A stretch of 64,000 nucleotides of DNA from Actinomycetota bacterium (lineage in GTDB: Bacteria; Actinomycetota; Acidimicrobiia; Acidimicrobiales; Microtrichaceae), in the NCBI GenBank assembly GCA_016703525.1, contig JADJBW010000001.1, positions 558,001 to 622,000 of the forward strand, given 5' to 3'. Positions 31,935 through 41,988 of this stretch are shown here, in pieces. A program made the position numbers and the translations under genes. Below the pieces are notes generated by a model. That model saw only the letters and a program-made list of their open reading frames with translations. It was not told where the DNA came from and ran no database searches. Position 1 is the first letter of the stretch, and every line of letters starts with the position of its first letter.

Positions 31935-33059
31935 CTACGCGTCGGCCGCGCCGACCAACCCGGCGCGGCTGGCGATCGACACGGTCCGCCGTGCCTCGCG
32001 AAGGAAGTGCCGGTCGATGCCGTTCGTGAGATACACGAACGACAGCCCGCTGTCGGGGTCGGCCCAAGCGATCTGCCCGGCGGCGCCGTTGTGCCCGAAC
32101 GCCCGCGGCGACACCGTGTGGCCCATACCGCGCAGTGCGGCCCGCCCGTCATCGCCCGCGGCAACGAGTCCGAGGGTTCGGTTGGCCGGAATGCCGGTCA
32201 CCGGATCGGGGAGGCGACAGCGCACCGTGCCTCGGCCGTCCTCGAGCACCGCCGGATCCCAGAGCCGCCCCGTGTTGTGCAGCAGCGCCTGGTAGAGCAG
32301 CGCCAGGTCGGCGGCGTTCGACACGGCGCCGCCGCCGGGAACTCCGACGGCGCGGACGCCGGCATCGTTGAACGCGAGCAGCACTTCGGGTGTGACCTCG
32401 CCGCGGTCGATCTCCGCCGCGCCGAACACGGCCTCGACCTCGGCGGGCGTCGGGTTCTCGCCGACGACGACGAGCTCCGCGATGTCGTGCTGGTCGGCCG
32501 GGGCCACGCCGAGGGCGAGCCGCGACAGCCCCAGGGGTTCGAGCACGCGCTCCCGCACGGCGTCGCGATGGTCCCGGCCGTCGAGGCGAGCGATCACCTC
32601 CGCCAGCACCCAATGGGCGCTCGTCGGGTGGTATTCGAACCGGCTTCCGGGCTCCCAGTTGAGTCGCCAGTCCGCCATGCGTTGGATGCGCCAGGCCCGG
32701 TCCGACCATCGTGGCGGGCCCATCGGCGCCCGCGGGAACCCGGCCGTGTGGGTCATGACCTGCTCGATCGTGATCGCCGCCTTGTCGTTCGCGCCGAACT
32801 CCTCGAAGTGGGTCACCACCGTGTCGGTCGGGAACACGCGGCCCTCGCCGATCAACTGCCACATCACCGCAGCGATGAGTGCCTTCGTGCACGAGAAGAG
32901 CGCGTAGCGGCTGCCTGTGGTCGCGTCGCCGGCAGCGAACTCGGCGACCACCTCGCCGCCGTACGCGACCGCCGCCTGGCACGACGGCACCAGGCCGTCG
33001 TCGACCTCCCGGCGCACGCGGCGTTCCAGCGCCTCTATCGCCTGTTCGTCGATCCCCAC
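31935..33059 (-). CDS. Serine hydrolase, beta-lactamase/EstB family
   Basis: 374 residues. The serine motif SCTK (ALFSCTKALIAAVMW, about 58) gives Ser and Lys, the second motif is YHPTSAHWVLAEVI (Tyr), and GHNGAAGQIAW near the end is the third motif position. This is the class-C beta-lactamase-like esterase family (EstB, LpqK and similar), which usually cleaves esters rather than beta-lactams. No signal peptide, so it is cytoplasmic. It could act on the ester or lactone made by the BVMO. It starts at GTG 33059 and is divergent from the ferredoxin gene. Confidence 0.88.
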   Translation of the reverse strand: MGIDEQAIEALERRVRREVDDGLVPSCQAAVAYGGEVVAEFAAGDATTGSRYALFSCTKALIAAVMWQLIGEGRVFPTDTVVTHFEEFGANDKAAITIEQVMTHTAGFPRAPMGPPRWSDRAWRIQRMADWRLNWEPGSRFEYHPTSAHWVLAEVIARLDGRDHRDAVRERVLEPLGLSRLALGVAPADQHDIAELVVVGENPTPAEVEAVFGAAEIDRGEVTPEVLLAFNDAGVRAVGVPGGGAVSNAADLALLYQALLHNTGRLWDPAVLEDGRGTVRCRLPDPVTGIPANRTLGLVAAGDDGRAALRGMGHTVSPRAFGHNGAAGQIAWADPDSGLSFVYLTNGIDRHFLREARRTVSIASRAGLVGAADA

Positions 33060-33147
33060 TCGGCCCCCCGATCCGGTCTCTGCGAGCGACGACCCTAGCG
33101 ACTCACCGCACTACGATCGGCCCGGACCAACAGCGAGAGGGGTCATC

Positions 33148-33339
33148 ATGAAGATCGTCATCGACTACGACCTGTGTGAGTCGAACGCCGTGTGTATGGG
33201 GATCGCGCCCGAGGTCTTCGACGTCCGCGACGACGACCTGCTGTACCTGCTCGACGAGAACCCGGGCGACGATCTGCGGCCCAAGGTCGAGGAGGCCGCG
33301 CGGCGCTGCCCGAAGCAGGCGATCCTCATCCAGGACTGA
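33148..33339 (+). CDS. [3Fe-4S]-type ferredoxin
   Basis: 63 residues. Cys at positions 9, 15 and 49 in DLCESNAVCMGIAPEVF and RRCPKQAIL, the three-Cys pattern of actinobacterial ferredoxins that serve cytochrome P450s or Rieske oxygenases. GAGAGGGGTC is a good ribosome site before ATG 33148, and TACGAT near 33111 may be the -10. The ferredoxin reductase gene follows 9 bp later, so the pair is a complete electron-transfer chain. No P450 gene lies in the window; the KshA-like oxygenase is a possible client. Confidence 0.93.
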   Translation: MKIVIDYDLCESNAVCMGIAPEVFDVRDDDLLYLLDENPGDDLRPKVEEAARRCPKQAILIQD

Positions 33340-33348
33340 GCGTCGAGG

Positions 33349-34560
33349 GTGGACCTCGAACGCGTCGTCGTCGTCGGCGCATCGCTCGCGGGCCTGACGG
33401 CCGCAGCCTCGCTGCGGGAACAGGGTTGGGACGGGCACCTCGTCGTGGTCGACGCCGCGATGGAACTGCCCGCCGATCGGCCGCCGCTGTCGAAGCAGGT
33501 GCTCGCCGGCACGATGGACTCGGCCGCGGCGCGTCAGCCGCTGGCCGACCGGATCGACGAACTCGACATCGACCTTCGCCTCGGTCATCGGGTCGAGGGC
33601 TTCGGCGCTGACGATCACCGGATCAAGTTCTTCAACGATCATGAGCTCACCGCCGACGGTGTGATCGTTGCGACCGGAGCGAACGCTCGATGGCCCGCCC
33701 CGCGCGACGAGCTCCCGGCGGGTGTGCACGTGGTTCGAACGCTCGAGGATTCGCTCGCGCTGAAGGCCGAGCTCGACACCGCCGCCGGTCCGCTGGTGGT
33801 GCTCGGCGCCGGGTTCATCGGCGCGGAGGTGGCCGCCACCGCACGAACGGCGGGGCACGACGTCACCATGATCGAGGCGGCGCCGCAGCCGCTGGCGCGT
33901 GTGCTCCCCTCCGAGGTCGGAGCGGCGGTCGCGAAGCTCCACCGCGACCACGGGGTCGACGTTCGCGTGGGCGTCGGGTTCGCCTCGATCGACGCGGGCC
34001 CGGGCGGCCGGGTCGAGTCGGTCACGCTGAGCGACGGTTCGGTGGTTCCGGCGTCGGTCGTGGTCGCGGGGCTCGGTGCCGACCCCTCGATCGAGTGGCT
34101 GTCCGGCTCGGGCCTGTCCCTCGGCAACGGGGTCGTGTGCGACGAGACGTTGCTCGCGGCGCCCGGCGTGACCGCCGCGGGCGACGTGGCCAACTGGTTC
34201 AACCCCACGTTCGGGGAGCGGATGCGAGTGGAGCAGTGGGACCACGCGATCGAGTCGGGTCGCGCTGCTGCCGTGCGGCTGCTGGCCGAGGCCGGCGGCG
34301 ACGCACCCCAGCCGTTCGCGTCGGTGCCGTGGTTCTGGTCCGACCAGTACGACCGCAAGCTCCAGATGGCCGGGCGGCCGTCGGGGAACGACGAGGCCGT
34401 CGTCATCGACGGCGAGCTCGGCGCGGAGCGGTTCGCGGTCGCGTTTCGACGCGGCGACCGCTGCACCGGTGTGCTCGCGTGCAACCGGCCGCGGCTCGCG
34501 GTGGTGTCACGTACGCGCATGACCCAGTCGCTCGCGTGGGATCACGTGGTGGGCGCATGA
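33349..34560 (+). CDS. FAD-dependent ferredoxin reductase
   Basis: 403 residues. FAD motif VVVVGASLAGLTAAASLREQG, the family-specific DRPPLSKQVLAG, the NAD motif LVVLGAGFIGAEVAATART, and the second FAD motif VTAAGDVANWF. The C-terminal domain starts PWFWSDQYDRKLQMAG, diagnostic of rubredoxin/ferredoxin reductases of the CamA type. It moves electrons from NAD(P)H to the ferredoxin encoded just upstream. It starts at GTG 33349 with GTCGAGG before it. Its TGA overlaps the next ATG. Confidence 0.93.
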   Translation: MDLERVVVVGASLAGLTAAASLREQGWDGHLVVVDAAMELPADRPPLSKQVLAGTMDSAAARQPLADRIDELDIDLRLGHRVEGFGADDHRIKFFNDHELTADGVIVATGANARWPAPRDELPAGVHVVRTLEDSLALKAELDTAAGPLVVLGAGFIGAEVAATARTAGHDVTMIEAAPQPLARVLPSEVGAAVAKLHRDHGVDVRVGVGFASIDAGPGGRVESVTLSDGSVVPASVVVAGLGADPSIEWLSGSGLSLGNGVVCDETLLAAPGVTAAGDVANWFNPTFGERMRVEQWDHAIESGRAAAVRLLAEAGGDAPQPFASVPWFWSDQYDRKLQMAGRPSGNDEAVVIDGELGAERFAVAFRRGDRCTGVLACNRPRLAVVSRTRMTQSLAWDHVVGA

Positions 34561-35216
34561 ACGCTGTCGCCTGGGCGCTCATCGGGCTCACGCTCGGCAT
34601 CGCAGCCATCGACTGGTGGGCCGTCGCGTCGGCGAATCGGCCGCTCGAGTACCTCGCGAAGCCGGCGACGATGGTGCCGCTGCTTGCCGCCGCATGGGCG
34701 ATCGACCCGGTCGATTCCGCCATGCGAGTGTGGTTCCTGGTCGCGCTGGTCCTGTCGCTCGCCGGCGACGTGTTCCTGATGCTGATCGACGACGACCATC
34801 CCGATGAGCGACTGTTCATCGCCGGTCTCGGGTCGTTCCTCGTCGGTCACCTCGCGTACATCGCCGGGTTCGTCGTGGGCGGGCAGACCACCGGACGAGC
34901 GCTCCTCGGAGCGGTCCTCGCGGCCGCTGCGCTGTCGACGATCGGTCCGCGCATCGTCCGCGGCGCGCGGTCGGTCGACGCGAAGCTCGGGCCGGCGGTG
35001 TCGTTGTACGTGTCGGTCATCGGAGCGATGGCAGTCGCTGCGATCGGAGCGGGCCCGGCGGTCGCCGCTGCCGGGGCGGTGCTGTTCGTGACGTCCGATG
35101 CGGTGATCGGGTGGTCGCGCTTCGTGGGCCCGGTGCCCAATCACCGGCTGGTGATCATGGTCACCTATCACCTTGCGCAAGTGCTGCTGGTGCTGTCGCT
35201 CGCGGTAGCTCGCTGA
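34557..35216 (+). CDS. Lysoplasmalogenase (YhhN/TMEM86 family)
   Basis: 219 residues with about eight hydrophobic helices. The family motifs EYLAKPATMVPLL, LVLSLAGDVFLM and RLFIAGLGSFLVGHLAYI supply the conserved Lys, Asp and His. SDAVIGWSRF near the end is also typical. Members cleave the vinyl-ether bond of lysoplasmalogens or act on related ether lipids. It is translationally coupled to the ferredoxin reductase (ATGA). Its last 56 bp overlap the end of the convergent metallophosphoesterase gene. Confidence 0.9.
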   Translation: MNAVAWALIGLTLGIAAIDWWAVASANRPLEYLAKPATMVPLLAAAWAIDPVDSAMRVWFLVALVLSLAGDVFLMLIDDDHPDERLFIAGLGSFLVGHLAYIAGFVVGGQTTGRALLGAVLAAAALSTIGPRIVRGARSVDAKLGPAVSLYVSVIGAMAVAAIGAGPAVAAAGAVLFVTSDAVIGWSRFVGPVPNHRLVIMVTYHLAQVLLVLSLAVAR

Positions 35217-36261
35217 TCGGCCAGGTGTGGCCGAAGCACCGGTCGGCGAGCCGGCCCGGTGACCATCGCCGCCAGGTCCCGAGCGCTGCGGCACCGCTGC
35301 GTTCGAGCCACGGCAGGCAGTCGTCGCCGCTGACCCGATGCACCGACTGGACGATCCCGTCGGCGTGGACGGTGTAGCCGGTCCAGGTTCCGGGGAAGTC
35401 CTTGGGCGAGCCGGTCTCGGTCCACGGCACGCCGTCGATGCGGTGGCGCCGGTGGCGATGGGTGTGGCCCGACGATCCGAACACCGCGGGGTTCGCCTCG
35501 CGCACCGCTCGCACGAAGGGGCGCGCGATCGGCGACGGCACACCCGGCGGGTAGTAGGTGGGAATCGGCGTGCGCTGCGGCTGGTGGTGGCTGAGCACGA
35601 GCGCCGGCGTCGCAACATCGACGGCCCGTTGGGTCGCGTCGAGCAGCGGCGCCCATCGCCCGACATCGGAATGGGGCCGAGCCGAGTCGATCAACACCAC
35701 GCGGAGCCCGTCGAGGTCGATCGCGGTCACGTCGCGGCACAACTCGATGCCGTGCCGCGCCGCCTCGCTGAACGCGTCGACGGTGCTCAACCGGTTCTTC
35801 TCGTGGTTCCCGCACACGATCGTGACCGGGATCGGCGATTCGTCGATCAGGGTGGCGGCCTGCTCCCAGGCGAGCGGGGTCGAGGAGTCGACCAGATCGC
35901 CCTTGATGAACAGGTGCGCCGCACCCCAGTCGACCAGGTCGGCGAGGGCGCGGCGCGCGCATCGCAGTGGGTGGTGCACGCTCACGCCGGGCTCGCGCAG
36001 CGCCACGGGTCGGCCGAAGCTGACCGAGCCGAGGTGGAGGTCGCTCAGCGTCGCGATGCGCACCAGTTCGGGCCCGGGGGGTGCGAGCGTGGCGATGCGG
36101 TGGACGCGGTGCGATCCGCCCGAACCGACGATCCGGATCGTCACTTCGGAGCCGGGCTCCCACCCATCGAGTGTGAGTGCTGCCGGACCATCCGCCCCCT
36201 CCATGTCGACCGAGCGGCTCCGCCGTCCGTCGCTCGCCTCGGCGCGGTATCGCCCGCTCAT
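35161..36261 (-). CDS. Calcineurin-like metallophosphoesterase
   Basis: 366 residues. After about 65 residues of beta-rich leader come the metal motifs in order: ATLSDLHLG, IKGDLVDSSTPL, VCGNHEKNR, ALVLSHHQP and GSSGHTHRHRRH. These give the full Asp, His, Asn and His set of the two-metal site, so it should be active on a phosphate ester. The substrate is unknown; the leader could be a substrate or protein contact. The start ATG 36261 overlaps the stop of pepN (ATGA on the minus strand), so it is cotranscribed with it. Confidence 0.88.
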   Translation of the reverse strand: MSGRYRAEASDGRRSRSVDMEGADGPAALTLDGWEPGSEVTIRIVGSGGSHRVHRIATLAPPGPELVRIATLSDLHLGSVSFGRPVALREPGVSVHHPLRCARRALADLVDWGAAHLFIKGDLVDSSTPLAWEQAATLIDESPIPVTIVCGNHEKNRLSTVDAFSEAARHGIELCRDVTAIDLDGLRVVLIDSARPHSDVGRWAPLLDATQRAVDVATPALVLSHHQPQRTPIPTYYPPGVPSPIARPFVRAVREANPAVFGSSGHTHRHRRHRIDGVPWTETGSPKDFPGTWTGYTVHADGIVQSVHRVSGDDCLPWLERSGAAALGTWRRWSPGRLADRCFGHTWPISELPRATAPAALAQGDR

Positions 36262-38786
36262 CGGAGCGCTTCGGCGAACCCCGGTGTGAGCCGTCGGCGC
36301 GTCGCGGCGTTCACCCGTGTTCGCTCCAGGTGTTGCGCGAGCGCGAGCGGCGCCTGCGGGAGCTCGTGGTTCTCGAAGAACCGGGCGATGTCGGCGACGG
36401 TGTCGTCGTCGGTGAAGGCCCGGATCCCGCCGAGCATGCGCGTCACCAAGGGTGACGGGAATCGATCGCCGAGGTCGTCCCAGCGGTCGCGAACGAATCG
36501 CCACACGACCGCGCCGGTGCCACGTCGCGTCATGCCGGCCGCGAGCGCGAGGGGCGCGGTCTGCACCCGAACCTCGGTCGCGCACAGCGTGCAGAACCGC
36601 TCGACCAGCACCGGGTCGTCGAACATGGACAACGCCACGAGCAGCCGCACCTCTTCCTGGGGCGTCTCGGCGTGACGCCGCCGCTCGTCGAGTCGGTCGA
36701 AGAGCGCGGCGTCGCCGCTGCAGGCGGCGATCTCGGTGAGCGCCGCCGACAGATCGCCACCCAGCGACCGGTCGTGGTCGGCGAGCACCATCTCGGTCGC
36801 TGCCGCGATCACCTCGGGTTGATCGCCGATCGCCCCGGCCAGCCGAAGTCGGGCCGCCGCGAGGTCGGGGCCGAGCGCGTCGGCCAGCGCCTCGATCGGC
36901 CGGTCGACCGCCGCGATCTCGACGGCGAGGCGTCGGAGCGCGTCGACAGCGTCGGCGTCGGGCGCGAGCGCGACCCAACTCGACACGATCGACGCGAGTC
37001 GTCGCCACACCGACGCGTCGGTCTCGACCGACGCGATCGCCCGCACGGCGCGCACCGCGTCGGCCAGGGTGATGCGCCCGGCGAGCAGCAAGCTCTGAGC
37101 GCCGTCGACGATCGCGAACCGCTCGATCGGATCGAGCTGCGAAACCCGGTCAAGAAGCCCGCAGAACGGATCGAATCCGCCCGCGCCGATCACGCGGTAG
37201 AACCCGCTCGCGCCCACGTTCGCGTCCACCCACGTGGGTGTCGTTTTTAGTGAGATGTCGGTGCTCGCTTCGGCCAACGCCAGGTCGATCTCGATCGAGG
37301 TGCCGTTCACCTCCGCGGCCAGGCGCACCGGCACGATCCACTGTTGGTCGGGCGCGGCGTCGCCGCCGACGAACGTCATGCGCTGCTGGGTCAACCGCAC
37401 GCCGCTCTCGGTGGGGTGCACCTCGATCAGCGGGTGGCCGCCCTGCAGGATCCAGCTGTTCAGCATGGGTGCGACCTCGACGTCGGTGGCGGTGCCGAGG
37501 TGGCGCCACAGATCCTCGGTCTCGGTGTTGCGGTACGAGAACTCGCGCAGGTACGACCGGACCCCGTCTCGAAAGCGCGTAGCTCCTGCCCACTGCTCGA
37601 ACATCCGCAGGACGCTGCAGCCCTTCTGGTACGTGAGCACGTCGAACATCGCTTCGGCGTCTTCGGGGGTCGCCACCTCGAACTCGATGGCGCGGGTGGC
37701 GCCGAGCGCGTCGGTCTCGAACGCCTCGGCGGCCGCCGTGCCGAACGATGTCCACACATCCCAGTCGGGCCGGTCGTCGTCGGCACAGATCAGCTCCATG
37801 ATCGAGGCGAACGCCTCGTTGAGCCAGATGCCGTTCCACCACGACATCGTCACGAGGTCGCCGAACCACATGTGGGCGATCTCGTGGGCGATGGTGATGG
37901 CGGCGCGCTCCTGTTCGGGCCGGCTCGTGCGTTCGGTGTCGATCAGCAGCAACGTCTCGCGGAACGTGACGCAGCCCAGGTTCTCCATCGCACCGAACGC
38001 GAAGTCGGGGACGGCGACGAGGTCGAGCTTCGATCCGGGATATGCAATCCCGTAGTAGTCCTCGAAGAACTCGACCGCGTGAACGCCGCACCGCTGGGCG
38101 AACGCGCTCATGTCGCCCTTGCCCGGAAGGTGGGCGACACGAACAGCGGTCGACCCGGCGATCGCCGGTTCGGTCACCTCGAACGGGCCGATGACCCACG
38201 CGACGAGGTAGGTCGACATGACCATCGTGGTCGCGAAGCGGTGGCGGATCCGCCCATCCGCGAGCGACTCGCCGGCGATCTCCGCCTCGTTCGAGAGCAC
38301 GCGCTGCGCCGCGTCTGTCGTGACCGTCAGCTCGAAGGTCGCCTTGAACGCCGGCTCGTCGAAACACGGGAAGGCTCGGCGAGCGTGGGTTGCCTCGAAC
38401 TGGGTGACGCCGATCCAGTGGGGCTCGCCGTCGATCTCGGTGCGGCTGCGGTAGAAGCCCAGCAGGTCGTCCGCCACTCGACCGGTGAACGCGATGTCGA
38501 TCGTTGCGGGCCCCGGCCCGATGGCGGTCGCGAGGTGGAGCACAACCTGTTCGCGTTCGTCGTCGATCAGGGCGGTCGCGGGGACGACCGCGCCGCCCGA
38601 GCGCACCTCGGCCCGGCCGATGCCGAGCCCGAGCGAGTTCATCGCGATGGTCTCGGCCGCGACGGCCACGTCGACCTCGATGGTCACCATCCCGCCGAAC
38701 GTTCCCGCCTCGACGTCGCATTCGAGCGCGACCCGGTAGGCGGACGGAACAACGTCGTCGGGAAGACGATCTGGGCGGCTGGACAT
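36258..38786 (-). CDS. pepN: Aminopeptidase N (M1 family)
   Basis: 842 residues. The exopeptidase motif FGAMENLGCVTF and the zinc motif HEIAHMWFGDLV, with the third ligand Glu in WLNEAFASIMEL, are all intact. The order of domains is the M1 type with a C-terminal ERAP1-like helical domain (from about 520). It trims N-terminal residues from peptides in the cytoplasm. ATG 38786 has AGGGAG 7 nt upstream and gives MSSRPDRLPDDVVPSAYRV, the usual start; an upstream ATG at 38819 is weaker. It leads the metallophosphoesterase gene. Confidence 0.94.
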   Translation of the reverse strand: MSSRPDRLPDDVVPSAYRVALECDVEAGTFGGMVTIEVDVAVAAETIAMNSLGLGIGRAEVRSGGAVVPATALIDDEREQVVLHLATAIGPGPATIDIAFTGRVADDLLGFYRSRTEIDGEPHWIGVTQFEATHARRAFPCFDEPAFKATFELTVTTDAAQRVLSNEAEIAGESLADGRIRHRFATTMVMSTYLVAWVIGPFEVTEPAIAGSTAVRVAHLPGKGDMSAFAQRCGVHAVEFFEDYYGIAYPGSKLDLVAVPDFAFGAMENLGCVTFRETLLLIDTERTSRPEQERAAITIAHEIAHMWFGDLVTMSWWNGIWLNEAFASIMELICADDDRPDWDVWTSFGTAAAEAFETDALGATRAIEFEVATPEDAEAMFDVLTYQKGCSVLRMFEQWAGATRFRDGVRSYLREFSYRNTETEDLWRHLGTATDVEVAPMLNSWILQGGHPLIEVHPTESGVRLTQQRMTFVGGDAAPDQQWIVPVRLAAEVNGTSIEIDLALAEASTDISLKTTPTWVDANVGASGFYRVIGAGGFDPFCGLLDRVSQLDPIERFAIVDGAQSLLLAGRITLADAVRAVRAIASVETDASVWRRLASIVSSWVALAPDADAVDALRRLAVEIAAVDRPIEALADALGPDLAAARLRLAGAIGDQPEVIAAATEMVLADHDRSLGGDLSAALTEIAACSGDAALFDRLDERRRHAETPQEEVRLLVALSMFDDPVLVERFCTLCATEVRVQTAPLALAAGMTRRGTGAVVWRFVRDRWDDLGDRFPSPLVTRMLGGIRAFTDDDTVADIARFFENHELPQAPLALAQHLERTRVNAATRRRLTPGFAEALR

Positions 38787-38996
38787 CGTGGCTCCCTGGG
38801 CGCCGGGGACGGTCAGCATAGGAGGCCTCCGTCGAGCGGGGTGGCCGCGCCACGGTGGGTGAGGCGGTGGGAATCGACAGGGAAATCGGCGGGGAAATCA
38901 CCTACTCCCCAGGGCTTCTCGCGTGGTGCGAACCATTGGTACGTTCGAGCTTCGTGTCGGCGTCGGGGCGGCACGAGCGAAGGCGGAGGATCAAGG

Positions 38997-40963
38997 ATGC
39001 GGCGACGGAGTCTTGCGGTCGGTGCGGTTGCGGCATTGGCGGCGACGCTCACCACGGCCTGCGGCGAGGTCGACCCGATCGGCAGCGTCGACTGGGCAGT
39101 CGGCGGCGTCGAGTCGGTCACGGTCGCCGGCTGGGCCTGGGACCAGGATCGCGGCGAGGCGCCGACCACGCTGCACGTGTACGTCGACGGCGTGTACCGG
39201 CTGTCGGGCGTCACGACCGTGGCCCGGCCCGATGTCGGGGCGCTCTACCCCGGCTCCGGCGAGACTCGCGGCTACGGCCTGACCGTGTCGGTCGCGCCCG
39301 GCTCGCACGAGGTGTGCGTCTACGCCATCAACGAGGGCGAGGGCACCACGAATCCGCTGCTCGGGTGCAAGGCGGCGACCGCGACCGCGGCCGCGCCGCC
39401 GGTTGCGACCGACGGCACGATCCGCGTCGATTCCCGCGCGTACCTGGGCTTCGGTCCCGAGAAGTGGGGAACGAACGCGTCGTTCTTCCTGCACCCGAGC
39501 TACCTCAACGCCCAACTCGCCGCCCGCGGCAGTGAGGCGACCGGGTTCATGCGCTTCCCCGGCGGCATCGCGGCGCAGGACTGGCGCTGGGCATCGTGCG
39601 AGCTGTCGGCCTCGCCGGGGGCGGTCACGTACGGCACCCCGTGCTACCCGGCCGACAAGCGCAACCTCGCGACCGACCCGCTGCTCAAGACCTCCGACTT
39701 CTTCAAGTGGGCCAACACGATGGGGCCGCAGCGGCTCGTCCTCACCCTGAACGCGAATGCGACCATGCAGGAGAACGCGGCGCTCGTTGCGTTCACCAAC
39801 GGCAGTCCGTCCGACGCGAGGGTCATCGGTGTCGATCAGCACGGCGTCGACTGGCACACGGTCGGGTTCTGGGCGCAGAAGCGCGTCGATGCGGGCGTCG
39901 CCGAGCCGATGGACGTGACGCTGTGGGAGTTCGGCAACGAGACCTTCGGCGGCAAGGGCGGCACGGGCTGCGTGTCCTACGGCTGGGAGACGGTCTGGAC
40001 GTGCAATTCGGTCGAGTTCTACGACGGCGTCGGCTCCGGCGCGGCCCGCCACAACGGCTACGCCGAGTCGAAGTCCCTGCTCAAGTCGATCGACTCGAGC
40101 ATTCAGCTGGGCATCCCGGCGAGCGACGGCGAGCTCAACCCTCGAACCCGTGGACGCAGCCGCTCATCGACCACGCCGGCGCGAGCATCGACTTCCTGGT
40201 CATGCACGTCTACTACCAGTACGCGCCGCCTGCCGACACGCCGGAAGGCAACGCCACGATCCTGGCCTTCCCGCAGACGAAGCTCAGCGCGCTCGAAACC
40301 CACCTGCGCAACGCCGAAAACGCCGCCGGCGTTTCGCGGCGCATTCCGGTGCTCATGTCGGAGTACGGCCTCACGTCGTCGGGATGGGAGGAGCGCGAAG
40401 GGCAGCGGATCAGCCAGCAGATCAACGCGCTGATGGTCAGCGACTCCATCGGCCAGATGGGCGTCAACGAACGCTTCATCGGCTCGAACCAGTTCACGAT
40501 GTACTACGACTACTCGTTCGGGAACGAGTTCGGCATGATGGGGTTCAAGGACGAGAACTACTCCGACGCCTACCGGTACCCCACCTACTACGCCATGGCG
40601 CGGTGGAAGCGATTCGGCACCAGCATCAAGGACGTGTCGACCACGTTCGACCGGTCGTCGACGCTGTCGGCCTATGCCGGCCAGAAGAACGGCAAGACGA
40701 CCCTGATGGTCATCAACAAGACGAACAGCCCGCAGTCGGCCACGATCAGCGTGGACGGAGCGACGATCGTGAGCGAGCGCGCCGACACGTTCGTCGGCTC
40801 GACGATTCACGACACGCTGCCGACCTTCAACGGCAAGGTCGTGCCGGCCGACGATCTGTCGGACGCGCCGGGCACCACCACCGACATCGGGGCCGCGTCC
40901 TCGTATGTCCGCAGCTTCCCGGGCGCGTCGATCACGCTGATCGAGCTCACCACGCAGCCCTGA
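38997..40963 (+). CDS. Secreted clan-A glycosidase-like lipoprotein 1 (frameshifted near 40137)
   Basis: Signal peptide and lipobox LAATLTTAC (Cys 22). A beta domain follows (SVTVAGWAWDQDRGEAPTTL, about 40-110), then a TIM-barrel region from IRVDSRAYLGFGPEKWG. TLWEFGNETFGG holds a likely acid/base Glu and VLMSEYGLTSSGW a likely nucleophile, the spacing of clan-A glycosidases such as alpha-L-arabinofuranosidases. The C-terminus is a small beta domain ending ITLIELTTQP. One base appears lost near 40137 (GAGCTCAACC then CTCG, against CTGTTC in the paralogue at 41989). The true substrate is unknown. GGAGGATCAAGG precedes ATG 38997. Confidence 0.72.
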
Positions 40964-40995
40964 TCCACGCAGCCCTGATCCACGCAGCCCTGATC
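40951..40995 (+). repeat. Three perfect 15-bp units spanning the stop codon
   Basis: CACGCAGCCCTGATC is repeated three times without a mismatch at 40951-40995. The first copy contains the TGA stop of the glycosidase-like gene, and the others lie just after it. The paralogue at 41989 ends with one CACGCAGCCCTGA only. Confidence 0.92.
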
Positions 40996-41044
40996 CACGG
41001 CGCCGTCCGGTACGCTCCCGGCGTTCGTCGCGAGGAGGCCGACC

Positions 41045-41878
41045 ATGCCCGAGTGTTTCGACGTCGAGGTCACCGATGGGGTGGCGCATCTGCGCCTGAA
41101 CCGGCCGGATGCGCTCAACACGATGACGCCGGACTTCTGGCGTGAACTGCCCGAGTTGCTCGACGAGATCGATCGGAACGCCTCGGCGCGGGTCGTCGTG
41201 CTCAGCTCGACGGGCCGCCACTTCTCGGCGGGCATGGACCTGGCCGTGTTCACCGGTGGGTCCGACCTGCTGACCGAGCCGGGGGTGAGCGAGGCGGGGC
41301 GACGCCGGGCGCACCTGTTCCAGACCGTGCTCAAGCTGCAGGACGTGTTCACCAAGCTCGAGGCGATCCGCCAACCCGTGCTCGCAGCGGTGCAGGGCGG
41401 CTGCATCGGCGGGGCGGTCGACCTCGTGTGCGCCGCCGACATGCGCTACGCCACGGCCGACTCGTTCTTCTGCGTGCAGGAGATCAACATCGGCATGACC
41501 GCCGATGTCGGCACGCTGCAGCGGCTGCCGAAGCTGATCCCCGAGGGCGTGGCCCGCGAGCTCGCCTACACCGGCGACCGGATGCCGGCCGAGCGGGCCA
41601 AAGACGTCGGGCTCGTCAACGAGGTCTTCGCCGACCACGACGCACTGATCGAGGGCGTGCTCGACATCGCGGCGCGGATCGCAGCGCATTCGCCGCTGGC
41701 CGTGTGGGGAACGAAGGAAGTGGTCAATTTCGCCCGGGACCACACCGTCGCCGACAGCCTGCGCTACATGGCCGCATGGCAGAGCGGCATGTTCCAGCCG
41801 GGCGACATGATGGAGGAGTTCGCTGCGAAGGCCGAGCGGCGCACCCCCTCGTTCGAGGATCTGGGCAAACGACCCTGA
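41045..41878 (+). CDS. Dienoyl-CoA isomerase-like enoyl-CoA hydratase
   Basis: 277 residues of the crotonase fold. The oxyanion segments are SSTGRHFSAGMDLAVF and VQGGCIGGAVDLVCAADM. CVQEINIGMTADVGTLQRLPK matches the delta3,5-delta2,4-dienoyl-CoA isomerase (ECH1) branch, where the Glu in QEINIG and the Asp in TADVG are catalytic. It would process dienoyl-CoA intermediates in unsaturated fatty acid breakdown. It starts at ATG 41045 with CGAGGAGG upstream. It is placed between two glycosidase-like paralogues that have no obvious link to it. Confidence 0.88.
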   Translation: MPECFDVEVTDGVAHLRLNRPDALNTMTPDFWRELPELLDEIDRNASARVVVLSSTGRHFSAGMDLAVFTGGSDLLTEPGVSEAGRRRAHLFQTVLKLQDVFTKLEAIRQPVLAAVQGGCIGGAVDLVCAADMRYATADSFFCVQEINIGMTADVGTLQRLPKLIPEGVARELAYTGDRMPAERAKDVGLVNEVFADHDALIEGVLDIAARIAAHSPLAVWGTKEVVNFARDHTVADSLRYMAAWQSGMFQPGDMMEEFAAKAERRTPSFEDLGKRP

Positions 41879-41988
41879 GGGCCCGATAGCCAATTACCCA
41901 TCCGCGCAGCACCCGAGCCGCTCAGAGCGGGAGTAGGTTCACCGCGTGTGCCGCGCTGGGGCGGCACCTGCAAGCACTGGAGGGTGCC

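Noticed and set aside
36368..36382. Palindrome GGTTCT-CGA-AGAACC similar to the KstR-type core
   Set aside because: It lies inside pepN coding sequence, the spacer is 3 instead of 2, and no promoter is nearby.
40103..41893. Minus-strand frame of 596 codons across the glycosidase-isomerase region
   Set aside because: No start signal or domain; opposite strand has conserved motifs in every part.
41947..41970. Hairpin GTGCCGC/GCGGCAC before the second glycosidase-like gene as a riboswitch
   Set aside because: A single short stem without any known aptamer pattern; chance is high in such GC-rich DNA.
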